Of a DNA stretch of 64,000 nucleotides, positions 52,274 through 60,516 are shown piece by piece (positions within the stretch are counted from its first letter, which is position 1; every line of letters starts with the position of its first letter). Source of the DNA: Paenibacillus paridis (GTDB lineage: Bacteria > Bacillota > Bacilli > Paenibacillales > Paenibacillaceae); the NCBI RefSeq assembly GCF_006345825.1, contig NZ_VCIX01000092.1:620001-684000 (forward strand), read 5' to 3'. Position numbers and translations under genes: made by a program. The notes beneath the pieces are model-generated. The model was not told the origin of the DNA, searched no databases, and saw only the letters and a program-made list of their open reading frames with translations.

Positions 52274-52993
52274 ATGAAAGTGGAGATTTGGTCGGATTAT
52301 GCTTGTCCGTTTTGCTATATAGGAAAAAGCAAGTTTGAGCTCGCTTTAGAGCGTTTTGCCCATAAAGAAAAAATTGAGACGGTATTTCACAGCTTCGAGC
52401 TTGATCCCAGAGCAGATCCTCATTCGGGAAAAAGCACATACCGCATGCTGGCAGACCGCTATGGGATGAGTATGGAGAAGGCGAAGCAGGCAACCCTTAG
52501 TGTCACGGAGCAAGCTGCCGCCGCTGGTTTAGCGTTCCATTTTGACAAGACGGTACCAACCAACACATTCGATGCGCACCGGGTCGTGCATTTGGCTGCG
52601 AAACAAGGCAAAGACAAGCAGATGGCCGAACGGTTGTTCAAGGCTTATTTCACAGATGGCGAGAACATTGGCGACCGTGATCACTTGTCTTCTCTAGCTG
52701 CCGAAGTTGGGCTTGATGCGGCAAAGGTAGTAGAAATGCTGGAATCCTCCACATTCAAAGAGTCGGTTCGAGAAGAAGAGCAGAGGGGAAGCGCACTGGG
52801 CATTCAAGGGGTTCCTTTCTATTTAATCAACGGCAAGTATGCCGTTTCCGGCGCACAATCGCCAGAGGTATTTCTCGAAATGCTGACCAAGGCTTGGGAT
52901 GATAAGCATCCAGCCATCATCCAAGTGAATGACGAAGATGCGGATGCCATATGCAGAGATGGATCTTGCACGCTAGACGTCCCAAAATCCTAA
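52274..52993 (+). CDS. Second DsbA-family (FrnE-like) oxidoreductase with CxxxxC tail
   Basis: A 239-residue relative of the protein at 48795: active site C11-P-F-C14 in MKVEIWSDYACPFCYIGKSK, insertion helices and cis-proline loop QGVPFYLINGKYAVSGAQSP. It has an extra C-terminal tail of about 25 residues, DADAICRDGSC, that adds a second cysteine pair separated by four residues and absent from the first copy; FrnE proteins are known to use a second C-terminal cysteine motif. ATG 52274 is 8 bases after GGAGG; the upstream GTG overlaps that site. Last gene of the cluster. Confidence 0.9.
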   Translation: MKVEIWSDYACPFCYIGKSKFELALERFAHKEKIETVFHSFELDPRADPHSGKSTYRMLADRYGMSMEKAKQATLSVTEQAAAAGLAFHFDKTVPTNTFDAHRVVHLAAKQGKDKQMAERLFKAYFTDGENIGDRDHLSSLAAEVGLDAAKVVEMLESSTFKESVREEEQRGSALGIQGVPFYLINGKYAVSGAQSPEVFLEMLTKAWDDKHPAIIQVNDEDADAICRDGSCTLDVPKS

Positions 52994-53032
52994 TCGATAG
53001 GAAGGACTTTGATTCCTCGTTTCAACCTACAC

Positions 53033-53070
53033 CACAGAAGCCCCGATCTCCTGAGATCGGGGCTTCTGTG
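53033..53070 (+). terminator. Long perfect hairpin ending the stress cluster
   Basis: A perfect 16-bp stem from CACAGAAGCCCCGATC (53033-53048) with 53055-53070 and loop TCCTGA. It has no T-run on the plus strand, so it is either a weak terminator or an RNA 3'-end stabiliser. Confidence 0.65.
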
Positions 53071-53204
53071 TGCGAATTAAAGGAAGGCATGATGTTTTTG
53101 CCACATAGAACCATAGCGTAATCCTCACAATTTCTGCAATAATGTACTATAGACATTTCATAATAAGATGTAGGCTGTGAGAAGAGCTTGAAAGGAGTTT
53201 TCTC

Positions 53205-53780
53205 ATGGATGTTACATCTTTTTTGATTTATTGCACGATAGCTACATTTACGCCCGGGCCTACCAATATCGTCATTTTATCCACGGTGCATCATGCAGGT
53301 GCCAAGAAGGCAATGAACTATACGTTTGGAGCAACCATTGGTTTTGCCTTATTGCTTGTTATTTCAGCATTGTTAAATACGATCCTCATGGCGATTCTGC
53401 CGAAAATAATTTTAGTGATGCAGATGATTGGAAGCGGCTATATGCTTTACCTTGCTTACCAAATTTATAAACGGGATGCATCCAAGACAGCTTTAAACCA
53501 AACGGCGACCTTTCTATCAGGCTTTCTTATGCAGTTTTTAAATCCAAAGGTCGTGTTGTTTACGTTGACTGTCATTCCAGCCTTTATCATGCCCAGCCAT
53601 GACTCAAATACGGGGATTGCTTTGGGGATTATATCCATCACGCTAATAGGTTTTTTGGCGTTTATGACATGGGTTCTTTTTGGGGCGGTCTTCAAAGCCT
53701 TTATACACAAATACAATAAGACCTTTAATCGATTGATGGCGTTATCTCTCGCTTACGCTGCAATCGTGATTTGGATGTAG
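53205..53780 (+). CDS. LysE/RhtB-family amino-acid exporter
   Basis: A 191-residue membrane protein with six predicted helices. The N-terminal FTPGPTNIVILSTVHHAGAK is the family's conserved TPGPN-type motif after helix 1, and FLMQFLNPKVVLFTLTVIPA is the second conserved element (NPK). These exporters send out amino acids or homoserine lactone-like compounds. GAAAGGAG precedes ATG. An AraC regulator gene follows after 24 bases, presumably controlling the exporter. Confidence 0.9.
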   Translation: MDVTSFLIYCTIATFTPGPTNIVILSTVHHAGAKKAMNYTFGATIGFALLLVISALLNTILMAILPKIILVMQMIGSGYMLYLAYQIYKRDASKTALNQTATFLSGFLMQFLNPKVVLFTLTVIPAFIMPSHDSNTGIALGIISITLIGFLAFMTWVLFGAVFKAFIHKYNKTFNRLMALSLAYAAIVIWM

Positions 53781-53804
53781 AAAAGCGATGAAGAGGTGGA
53801 TGGA

Positions 53805-54581
53805 ATGAACAAATTTATTTATCGAAAATCGGCTGGAATTACGGCGCTGTCGGCAAGCATGACTGATTTTTCATATAAAAAGCACGCCCACCAGGAGTAT
53901 GCCATGGGAGTAACATTACGGGGGATACAAGAGTATCATTTGGATGGCAGTTTACAGCTATCCTATGAGAATGGCGTGATGCTGTTTAATCCCGAGCAGG
54001 CCCATGACGGAATGGCACATGATCAGACAGGCTTGGATTATGTCATGATTTATATAGAGCCGCAATTGCTGTTGGAGGTTATGGAGAAAAAGGATATCGT
54101 ACGTTTTCCAAAGCCTATTGTGTATGACGATCGACTTAGACAAGGGATAGTTCGCCTCTCCCATGCCATATTAAGCGGACAAGACGAGGCCTTGTGCAGT
54201 GAATGGTTTGTATCGCTTGCAGATCGCCTTGTCCAAACGGAGCTTTCCTCTGATAATAAGACGGATAATGCTCTGTTAAACAAAGCAAAGGATAGGATTC
54301 ATGCGAATTTGGAACAGGTACTGAAACTTGACGAGATTTGCAACGAGCTTCATTTGTCCAAGTTTAAGTTTATTCGATTCTTCAAGGCACATACCGGAAT
54401 TTCGCCTTATCAATATTTTCTAAACTGCAAAATCGAACGCGCAAAGCAGCTAATCGAAAAAAATAAAGATATTTATGCTGCAGTCGCTGCATGTGGTTTT
54501 GTTGATTTAACTCATTTAAATAAACATTTTAAAAGCGTTTATGGGACAACAGCGTTTGAGTATATGCTACATATGCATTGA
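53805..54581 (+). CDS. AraC-family regulator of the LysE exporter
   Basis: A 258-residue regulator: AraC-type cupin N-terminus (about 8-95: HAHQEYAMGVTLRGIQEYHL-like sensor with FNPEQAHDG) and C-terminal double helix-turn-helix (about 165-255: LKLDEICNELHLSKFKFIRF, GISPYQYFLNCKIERAKQLI, IYAAVAACGFVDLTHLNKHF). Pairing of LysE exporters with such regulators is common and suggests substrate-induced export. ATG 53805 follows AAGAGGTGG by 5 bases; the in-frame GTG 53796 overlaps that site. Confidence 0.9.
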   Translation: MNKFIYRKSAGITALSASMTDFSYKKHAHQEYAMGVTLRGIQEYHLDGSLQLSYENGVMLFNPEQAHDGMAHDQTGLDYVMIYIEPQLLLEVMEKKDIVRFPKPIVYDDRLRQGIVRLSHAILSGQDEALCSEWFVSLADRLVQTELSSDNKTDNALLNKAKDRIHANLEQVLKLDEICNELHLSKFKFIRFFKAHTGISPYQYFLNCKIERAKQLIEKNKDIYAAVAACGFVDLTHLNKHFKSVYGTTAFEYMLHMH

Positions 54582-54643
54582 GGAGCAAATAGAAAAAAGC
54601 GCAAAAAATCGGATACAGCATGATTGATTTTATCTCCCTCCGC

Positions 54644-54698
54644 AATCTCCTAGGGACAGAGAAACTTCCCTGTGGCTTGGTTGTGGAGATTTTTTTTC
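54644..54698 (+). terminator. Rho-independent terminator
   Basis: AATCTCC (54644-54650) pairs with GGAGATT (54685-54691), with an inner AGGGA/TCCCT stem, followed by a run of T. Ends the LysE-AraC transcript. Confidence 0.7.
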
Positions 54699-54753
54699 GC
54701 AAAATGAACTTTAAAAGCCTCTGCAAGCTCTTATCTATGAAAGGGATGAGAAC

Positions 54754-55356
54754 ATGAATATAAGCCGTCTTGTCAAACAAGCCCAAAAAGGCAACAAGGA
54801 AGCTTTATTACAACTAATTCTAGCCGATCAGGACGCTTATTATCGCCTCGCTTACCGTTATATGAGAAATGAGCATGACGCGATGGATGCGATGGAAGAT
54901 ATGATTGTTACGCTTTATGAGAAGCTGGATCAATTGCAAAAGGCAGAAGCCTTCTACAGCTGGAGCAAAACGATTCTTGTCAACCGCTGCAAAACATTGC
55001 TTCGCAAGCAGGAACGATTTCTTCCGTTGGGAGACGAGGAGGAGCCGTCGCTTGCTGCCATAACTGACGATAATCCTTATCGCCATATGGAGTCTGAGAT
55101 GGACATGGAGGTGCTGCTCTCGCATCTGAATGAACGGCAGCGGGAAGCGATTGAGCTTCGTTATCTGCATGATCTGCCGTACCAGTCGATCGCGGACATG
55201 ACCGGAGCGCCGGTTGGCACAATCAAATCAAGAATTTCGCAAGGCATTCAAAAATTGAAAACGATGATCGGAGGTGATCGTTATGACAACGATCGAGCAG
55301 AAATTACTGGAGCACAAACAGAACTTAACTATCGTCCAGGCACCAGCAGAACTTGA
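54754..55356 (+). CDS. ECF-type RNA polymerase sigma factor
   Basis: A 200-residue sigma-70-family factor. Region 2 (about 25-75) reads YYRLAYRYMRNEHDAMDAME; region 4 (about 125-175) reads LNERQREAIELRYLHDLPYQ then SIADMTGAPVGTIKSRISQG. The C-terminal 25 residues (about 176-200) are in the overlap with the next gene and are probably unstructured. AAGGGATGAG precedes ATG. Partner anti-sigma factor starts 74 bases before this gene's stop, an unusually long overlap. Confidence 0.92.
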   Translation: MNISRLVKQAQKGNKEALLQLILADQDAYYRLAYRYMRNEHDAMDAMEDMIVTLYEKLDQLQKAEAFYSWSKTILVNRCKTLLRKQERFLPLGDEEEPSLAAITDDNPYRHMESEMDMEVLLSHLNERQREAIELRYLHDLPYQSIADMTGAPVGTIKSRISQGIQKLKTMIGGDRYDNDRAEITGAQTELNYRPGTSRT

Positions 55357-56602
55357 GGGCCGGCTGCGAAAGGCGCTGGGACATGTCGGAGCCCAAAAAA
55401 GAAACGGAAACCGAGCGAAAATATGGACAGCTTCAGCTGCCGCTGCTCTTCTTCTGGTCGTTGGAACTTATCAATACCCTGCTTTTGCGTATTACGGAGG
55501 AAAGCTGTTCAATAAAATCGAGCTAAGCTCTCTGAGCTTCTCCGAAGTCGCGGAGAATGGCTACGGACAAACCGTCAACAAAAGCGAGACGCTAGATGAT
55601 GGCACTGTCATTACGATTAACGGGGTTATCGCAGACGATAACGCTTTGCTCATGTACTATAGCATTGATCGACAGTCAGGCTCCGTATTTGCGGACAATG
55701 GATCGCTTCGCTACGGCGTCGGTCAAATGAAAGGGTTTTTGACGGATTCAGACCCGAGAGAGGGAAGCGGCAATCATAACGATGACGAGACGCGGTTCGA
55801 GGGCGTATATAAATTTGAGACGGTCAGCCCATTCTCGCGAACCCTAACGGTTACGTTCAGCGAGTGGTTAGCAAGCGGAGAAAAGGCATCCTATCCGATC
55901 TCCTTCAAATACGAAGCCAATAAAGCGATGAAAAGCATACTGAAAGAAGACATTTCAAAATCCGTTTCAGTCGATGAGGGAAAAGTCTACTATGACTCAA
56001 TTACGGCTTCGCCAACCTCTACCATCGTGAAGGGGCATTTTGAAATGGATGATCAGGGATATCCGAGATTTCCAGGCAGCACAAAGCTATATGTGAATGG
56101 ATCAGAAGTGAAATCATGGGGAATGCAGTCGGATCGTTCGGCGCATAAAGGCATGCTGGGCTTCGAGCTTGAATTTGATGTGCTTCCGACAGACGGGGTG
56201 AAAACCATTGAGCTCGTACTCGAAAATTTCACAGGATACCAGAAAATAGAAGAACCTATTTCCCTTGCTTCACCATCGGACTTATCTTTTAAGATTGGAG
56301 ATGAGAAGCTATGGATTCGCAGCGTAACAAAAACCGAAACAGGGTATGATATCGTTATCGCGAGAAAACAATTTACAATCTTGGACACAGAACATTTATC
56401 CGTTCAAGCAGGTGAGCGTGTCGTTCCCGTAGCATCGATTTCCCCATCGCGTCCATGGGATTTGAAAAACGGCAATATCATGTGGGAGCAAACGTATTCG
56501 TTTAACGCCGTCGAGGAGCCCGAGAGCCTATTGGCGGAAGGATTTCGCTATATTAAAACCTACGACAAGACGATAACTATCCCAGTAGCGGTAAAAAAAT
56601 AG
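55283..56602 (+). CDS. DUF4179-type membrane anti-sigma factor
   Basis: A 439-residue single-pass membrane protein, second of its type in the window. Cytoplasmic N-terminus (about 1-46), membrane segment (about 47-66, TASAAAALLLVVGTYQY), then an extracellular beta-rich DUF4179 domain (about 85-180) and a second beta domain (about 195-430, with DUF5643-like character, uncertain). No zinc-binding HxxxCxxC. ATG 55283 lies 6 bases after GGAGGTGA; the GTG at 55274 is inside that ribosome site. It should hold the ECF factor at the membrane until an envelope signal arrives. Confidence 0.82.
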   Translation: MTTIEQKLLEHKQNLTIVQAPAELEGRLRKALGHVGAQKRNGNRAKIWTASAAAALLLVVGTYQYPAFAYYGGKLFNKIELSSLSFSEVAENGYGQTVNKSETLDDGTVITINGVIADDNALLMYYSIDRQSGSVFADNGSLRYGVGQMKGFLTDSDPREGSGNHNDDETRFEGVYKFETVSPFSRTLTVTFSEWLASGEKASYPISFKYEANKAMKSILKEDISKSVSVDEGKVYYDSITASPTSTIVKGHFEMDDQGYPRFPGSTKLYVNGSEVKSWGMQSDRSAHKGMLGFELEFDVLPTDGVKTIELVLENFTGYQKIEEPISLASPSDLSFKIGDEKLWIRSVTKTETGYDIVIARKQFTILDTEHLSVQAGERVVPVASISPSRPWDLKNGNIMWEQTYSFNAVEEPESLLAEGFRYIKTYDKTITIPVAVKK

Positions 56603-56625
56603 AATCATCTGTTTGTAAATAACAA

Positions 56626-56658
56626 GACTAAGGCTGCCATTGAAAGGCAGCCTTAGTC
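56626..56658. terminator. Bidirectional terminator hairpin
   Basis: Perfect 13-bp stem GACTAAGGCTGCC (56626-56638) with 56646-56658 between convergent genes. T-rich flanks are short on both strands. Confidence 0.75.
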
Positions 56659-56682
56659 ATTCTCGAAATGAAGCATTGCCAG

Positions 56683-57087
56683 CTAATCCGCAATATTCCG
56701 GGTATAGTATTCAATAATGTCTTTGCGGCGAATAATGCCAAGGAAGACACGGTCCGCATCTACGACTGGAACGAAGTTCTGGTCAGCCGCCAGCGCCAGC
56801 ATATCATCCAAATCGGCGTTAATCTCGACGCATTCGACCTTCATCCGTTTTTTGATGGAGATCACTGGAATTTCGTGCATGTTATCAAAGCTTAGGCCTG
56901 GTGTTGACTTTAGCTTCCATAACAAATCTCCTTCGGATAACGTTCCAAAATATAAACCGTTGTCGTCCAAGATCGGAATGGCGGTATAGTGGCTTGCCTC
57001 CAATTTATCCATGACTTCTTTCATATGAGAAGATGTCGTGAGGTAAGAGACCTCATTCTTGGGATATAGAAATGATTTGATATCCAT
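56683..57087 (-). CDS. CBS-domain pair protein
   Basis: A 134-residue protein made of two CBS domains (Bateman module): MKEVMDKLEASHYTAIPILD with GLYFGTLSEGDLLW, and MLALAADQNFVPVVDADRVF with LGIIRRKDIIEYY. Such stand-alone modules bind adenosine nucleotides (AMP, ATP, c-di-AMP) and regulate partner proteins. It resembles B. subtilis AcuB-like/YkuL-type small CBS proteins in size; exact function unknown. ATG 57087 follows GGAG by 10 bases and matches the family start, so the longer frame is rejected. Confidence 0.87.
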   Translation of the reverse strand: MDIKSFLYPKNEVSYLTTSSHMKEVMDKLEASHYTAIPILDDNGLYFGTLSEGDLLWKLKSTPGLSFDNMHEIPVISIKKRMKVECVEINADLDDMLALAADQNFVPVVDADRVFLGIIRRKDIIEYYTRNIAD

Positions 57088-57258
57088 TGAATCACGCTCC
57101 TTTGGTATATTAAAGCATATTTCGGCGCGTGGCGCATGTGGAAGTGACTGGCATGAAGCTTTACAATATCGATATAATGCTGTAAGGCTCGATACCCTAA
57201 CCATCATATAAACCATTAAGGGTGAATTGAAGCGATAATTTGTAGCAAACGTAGGGAA

Positions 57259-57804
57259 TTACTGCTCGACTGCTTTCATCAGCTCGTATATTTTGCGCGC
57301 CGTATTGACGTTCCGAACCGTTACACGTTGATAGAGCTTAGTGCCAATAATTTTGCTCATGCCGCTTTTTCCTGCATGCTCTTTGTCAAATGACCAAAGG
57401 ATAGCGCCGTTGACGTAAATCACGCGATCAATATCGGGTTTGATGATCAGTTTCTCAATTACAGACTCCTCATTAACATCATCCCATAAATAAAGCACGT
57501 CGCTTTTCATGCTTGGATCATTTATCCAGTGAGCGGGAAGGGCATCCATGATCGTCTGAACGGCATCTAACGAACGAATCATTACTTTAATGGGTAAGCC
57601 AAAGTCACGGAGAATGGCCTCTTCAAGCAATTCGGAGAGCTGCTCTGTTGATCTGGTATCATCCGTAAAAATTATGTTTCCCGTATTGATGTAGGTTATG
57701 ACCTGATTCAAACCAGCTTTTTCAAAAGTAACTTTGAGCTGTTTCATGTCTATTTTATTGTTGCCGCCAACGTTAATTCCTCTCAATAATGCAACATAAA
57801 CCAT
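57259..57804 (-). CDS. DUF1697 family protein
   Basis: A 181-residue protein starting MVYVALLRGINVGGNNKIDM, the diagnostic opening of DUF1697, with GLNQVITYINTGNIIFTDDT, the L-x-x-F-G-x-x-V/I-x-V-x-x-R segment LRDFGLPIKVMIRSL and the C-terminal TVRNVNTARKIYELM. The family is widespread and uncharacterised. GGAGGA lies just before; ATG 57804 has the right 7-base spacing, so the upstream ATG 57810 and earlier starts are less likely. Monocistronic. Confidence 0.88.
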   Translation of the reverse strand: MVYVALLRGINVGGNNKIDMKQLKVTFEKAGLNQVITYINTGNIIFTDDTRSTEQLSELLEEAILRDFGLPIKVMIRSLDAVQTIMDALPAHWINDPSMKSDVLYLWDDVNEESVIEKLIIKPDIDRVIYVNGAILWSFDKEHAGKSGMSKIIGTKLYQRVTVRNVNTARKIYELMKAVEQ

Positions 57805-58223
57805 CGTCATTCCTCCAGCTATAAAATGAAATTCTCTTCTGCTTTTTTCATTCATTCTTGTTTATTCAATGATACTAAAGACGTTAGGTACTTTCTAGTC
57901 TAATTACAATCCTGATTTCAATGGCATGATTGCTTTACACACCAGTAATGGTTTGGAAAAGGGAGGGATTGCGGAAACGTTTTCGCAACTATTCTCGCAT
58001 AAAGGATGCTTATTCGAAGCAGTATGTTGTCTGTGGTTTTTTTAAAAAAGAGAGATAAGGATCAGGGATAAGGGTGATTATGTGAGGAAACCTACAAAAA
58101 CAGAGGATTAAATCACAATATTTTTAGTTTTATGTTAGTTATAGTTACGTTGTTTCACGGATAATTATTCGGATTCAATATGTAATCGCTTTAAAATAAC
58201 GCGACCGTGTCATGTTTTAAAAA
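57805..58223. other. Long upstream region of the ribose operon, no gene
   Basis: About 420 bases without a supported gene. It contains the palindromic LacI-type site at 57969-57988, described separately, and otherwise AT-rich sequence. An independent transcript (small RNA) is possible but I see no terminator to support one. Confidence 0.4.
57969..57988. promoter_or_regulatory. Palindromic LacI/CcpA-type operator
   Basis: TTGCGGAAACGTTTTCGCAA, a 20-base palindrome with one mismatch and the central CG of LacI-family sites. It lies about 450 bases before the LacI-family gene and also matches a catabolite-response element loosely. Distance suggests DNA looping with the site at 58302 or control of another, unseen transcript. 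Confidence 0.55.
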
Positions 58224-58237
58224 TGGAAACGCTTTAT
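58224..58237. promoter_or_regulatory. Catabolite-response-element-like site
   Basis: TGGAAACGCTTTAT matches the cre consensus TGWAARCGYTWNCW at 12 of 14 positions, 25 bases upstream of the -35 of the ribose operon promoter. CcpA binding is inferred. Confidence 0.45.
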
Positions 58238-58261
58238 TTATTATTTTTTTAAAAATAACTA

Positions 58262-58321
58262 TTGAAATCTGATTCCGCTTGTACTAATATGAAGTTAGAA
58301 ATTGCGTAAACGGTTTAGCAA
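58262..58321 (+). promoter_or_regulatory. Promoter and LacI-type operator of the ribose operon
   Basis: TTGAAA (58262-58267) and TAATAT (58285-58290) are 17 bases apart. The operator-like TTGCGTAAACGGTTTAGCAA (58302-58321) lies just after the expected start of transcription, the classical place for repression by a LacI-family protein. It shares TTGCG...CG...GCAA with the upstream palindrome at 57969. Confidence 0.7.
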
Positions 58322-58416
58322 CTCAATCTAAAGGTTAAGCGGATATCGTTTATGATGAAATGATTAAAGATGAGAAAACGTTATGACAAAGAATACTTAA
58401 AGGATTGGAGGTAGCT

Positions 58417-59430
58417 ATGACAGGCAAGGAAATCACAATAAAAGACGTAGCCAAGCACGCAAACGTATCTGTAGCTACGGTATCCCGAGTGATGAACGGG
58501 CGGGACCGTGTAAGTGATGCGACGCGAAAGAAAATATTAAAGATCATCGAAGAGCTAAACTTCGTGCCCAATACTATGGCCGCATCTATGGTTAACAAAA
58601 AGACCAATATGCTTTCCGTCGTTGTGCCGGAGATTCAGAATCCTTTTTACACCGCTGTTATTGGAGGCATGGTAGAGGTAGCCAAAAATGCAGGCTTCTT
58701 CACGCTTGTCGTCTCTACAAATGAGGATGAGGCAGAAGAGGCAGAGTTTTTTGAAAGCTTTCTCGGAAAAAACGTAGATGGCATTATTTTGATCGGCACG
58801 CACAAGGATGCAGAATTTTATCGCAATATCCGTAAACCAACCATTATGGTGGATCGCTATATTAATGATTGCGGGCATGATGGCGTCTTGATCGATAATT
58901 TTCGCGGGGCTTACGAGGCGACCAAACATTTTGTGGAATATGGGCATGAACGAATTGCCATTATAGATGGAGCGCATCATTTTAATGACGGCAAGGATCG
59001 TTATTGGGGCTATCATCAGGCCATGCATGAAAGTGGGCTGATCCCTGATCCTAAGCTTCATAAGCAGGGGAGCTGGCTGGAGGAGGACGGCTATCGGTTT
59101 ACGGTGGAGCTTATGCAATCCGAACAGCCGCCTACCGCCATTTTTGCAGCCAACAATGTTATCTGTACTGGGGCAATAAAAGCGTTTCGGGATTTGAATC
59201 TCCGCATCGGAGAGGATATTTCATTGATCGGTTTCGATGAAAATGAGCTTGCTCAGTTTGTACAGCCTAGAGTTACGGTTGTTGGCAGACCAACAAGAGA
59301 AATGGGAATCCAAGCGGCTGAAATGCTCATCCAAAAGATCAAGGAAGCGCCGAAAGAGCAGACGAAGCTGAAAAAAATGATATTAGATGTTGAATTGATG
59401 AAATTCGGCTCGGTAAAGAAGCTGAACTAA
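58417..59430 (+). CDS. rbsR: LacI-family repressor (RbsR-like)
   Basis: A 337-residue repressor: LacI helix-turn-helix and hinge (about 1-60: ITIKDVAKHANVSVATVSRV then MNGRDRVSDATRKKILKIIE) and a periplasmic-binding-like sensor domain (about 62-330: MLSVVVPEIQNPFYTAVIGG, FESFLGKNVDGIILIGT, ISLIGFDENELAQFVQPRVT). Placed ahead of a ribokinase and ribose-type transporter, it most likely responds to ribose or a related sugar. ATG 58417 follows GGAGG by 5 bases; the in-frame TTG 58405 overlaps that site. Probably autoregulated through 58302-58321. Confidence 0.88.
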   Translation: MTGKEITIKDVAKHANVSVATVSRVMNGRDRVSDATRKKILKIIEELNFVPNTMAASMVNKKTNMLSVVVPEIQNPFYTAVIGGMVEVAKNAGFFTLVVSTNEDEAEEAEFFESFLGKNVDGIILIGTHKDAEFYRNIRKPTIMVDRYINDCGHDGVLIDNFRGAYEATKHFVEYGHERIAIIDGAHHFNDGKDRYWGYHQAMHESGLIPDPKLHKQGSWLEEDGYRFTVELMQSEQPPTAIFAANNVICTGAIKAFRDLNLRIGEDISLIGFDENELAQFVQPRVTVVGRPTREMGIQAAEMLIQKIKEAPKEQTKLKKMILDVELMKFGSVKKLN

Positions 59431-59448
59431 TCATACGGGAGGACAGCT

Positions 59449-60366
59449 ATGGCGAATATATTGGTCGTCGGCAGCATGAATATGGATATTGTCACGAAGG
59501 TCGAGCGTCATCCTTTTCCTGGAGAAACTATTCAAGGCAATGCAACTACCTTTTACATTGGGGGCAAGGGTGCAAATCAGGCGGTTGCCGCCTCACGCTC
59601 CGGGGCATTCGTAACGATGGCCGGAGCGCTAGGTACAGATTCCTTCGGAATGGATATAAGCAAGCGTTTGGCGGAAGCCCAAATTGAGCTTGGTTGTGTG
59701 GTGAGGAAACCGGTGATGACAGGCATTGCATTGATCACGATTGATCAAGCAGGCGAGAATAACATCATTTTATCTGCTGGCGCTAATGAGGCTTATGGCG
59801 AAGCAGATGTGGATAAACTAGAGCTATTGGAATACGATATCATTTTATTGCAAAATGAAATATCTAGTGCTGCGATTACAAGAGTGCTGGACCGAGCAGC
59901 CGAGGCTAACATTCCAGTATTCATGAACCCGGCACCGATTGCCGGCTTTGACGCCGATCAGCTAAGGAAGGTGAGCTTCTTGATTCTAAATGAGCTGGAA
60001 GCGGAAGAACTGAGCGGTATCCGGATCCAGGACATCAACGGGGCACGACAAGCGGCGAAACAAATGCTTGAAGAAGGCATTCCTCATCTTATTATTACGC
60101 TCGGCAGCAAGGGTTCGCTCTATATGGACCAAGCTGGCATGCATGTTGAAATGCCCGCCTTCACGGTAGCTGTCGTGGATACAACAGCAGCAGGCGATAC
60201 GTTCATCGGAGCTTTCGCTGCAAAATATGCAGAGGGAGTAGAGATCAAGGAAAGCCTGCATTATGCGACAGCAGCTTCGGCACTTGCCGTATCAGCGGCC
60301 GGTGCACAAAGCTCGATTCCGACTGAAGAACAGGTAAGCGCATTTCTGGCAAGTGTAAAATTTTAG
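59449..60366 (+). CDS. rbsK: Ribokinase (PfkB family)
   Basis: A 305-residue kinase converting ribose to ribose 5-phosphate with ATP. PfkB signatures are clear: NMDIVTKVERHPFPGETIQG, GGKGANQAVAASRSGA (signature 1), LITLGSKGSLYMD and DTTAAGDTFIGAFAAK (signature 2) with the catalytic aspartate in AGDTF. Length is standard for RbsK. GGGAGGA precedes ATG, and the gene starts 18 bases after the LacI-family gene. The next gene begins 150 bases later. Other PfkB substrates (e.g. deoxyribose) cannot be excluded. Confidence 0.9.
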   Translation: MANILVVGSMNMDIVTKVERHPFPGETIQGNATTFYIGGKGANQAVAASRSGAFVTMAGALGTDSFGMDISKRLAEAQIELGCVVRKPVMTGIALITIDQAGENNIILSAGANEAYGEADVDKLELLEYDIILLQNEISSAAITRVLDRAAEANIPVFMNPAPIAGFDADQLRKVSFLILNELEAEELSGIRIQDINGARQAAKQMLEEGIPHLIITLGSKGSLYMDQAGMHVEMPAFTVAVVDTTAAGDTFIGAFAAKYAEGVEIKESLHYATAASALAVSAAGAQSSIPTEEQVSAFLASVKF

Positions 60367-60397
60367 TCCGATAAGGCTCTTATTTCGTATCATATAC

Positions 60398-60424
60398 GGG
60401 GTTTCTTTCTTTGAAAGGAATCCC
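60398..60424 (+). other. Intercistronic hairpin between rbsK and the ATPase gene
   Basis: GGGGTTTCTTTC (60398-60409 approx.) pairs over 12 positions with GAAAGGAATCCC using two G-U pairs and a 3-base loop. No T-run follows, so it is more likely an RNA-processing or stability element that sets different levels of kinase and transporter mRNA. Confidence 0.45.
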
Positions 60425-60516
60425 TATAGCTCAAGACTTTGATTCATTAACGCTGAGTCTTATTAAAGTTGTCTAAAAAGGGCTGTAGCAAGTCAAGATG
60501 AAGAGGAGGTCCAAAG

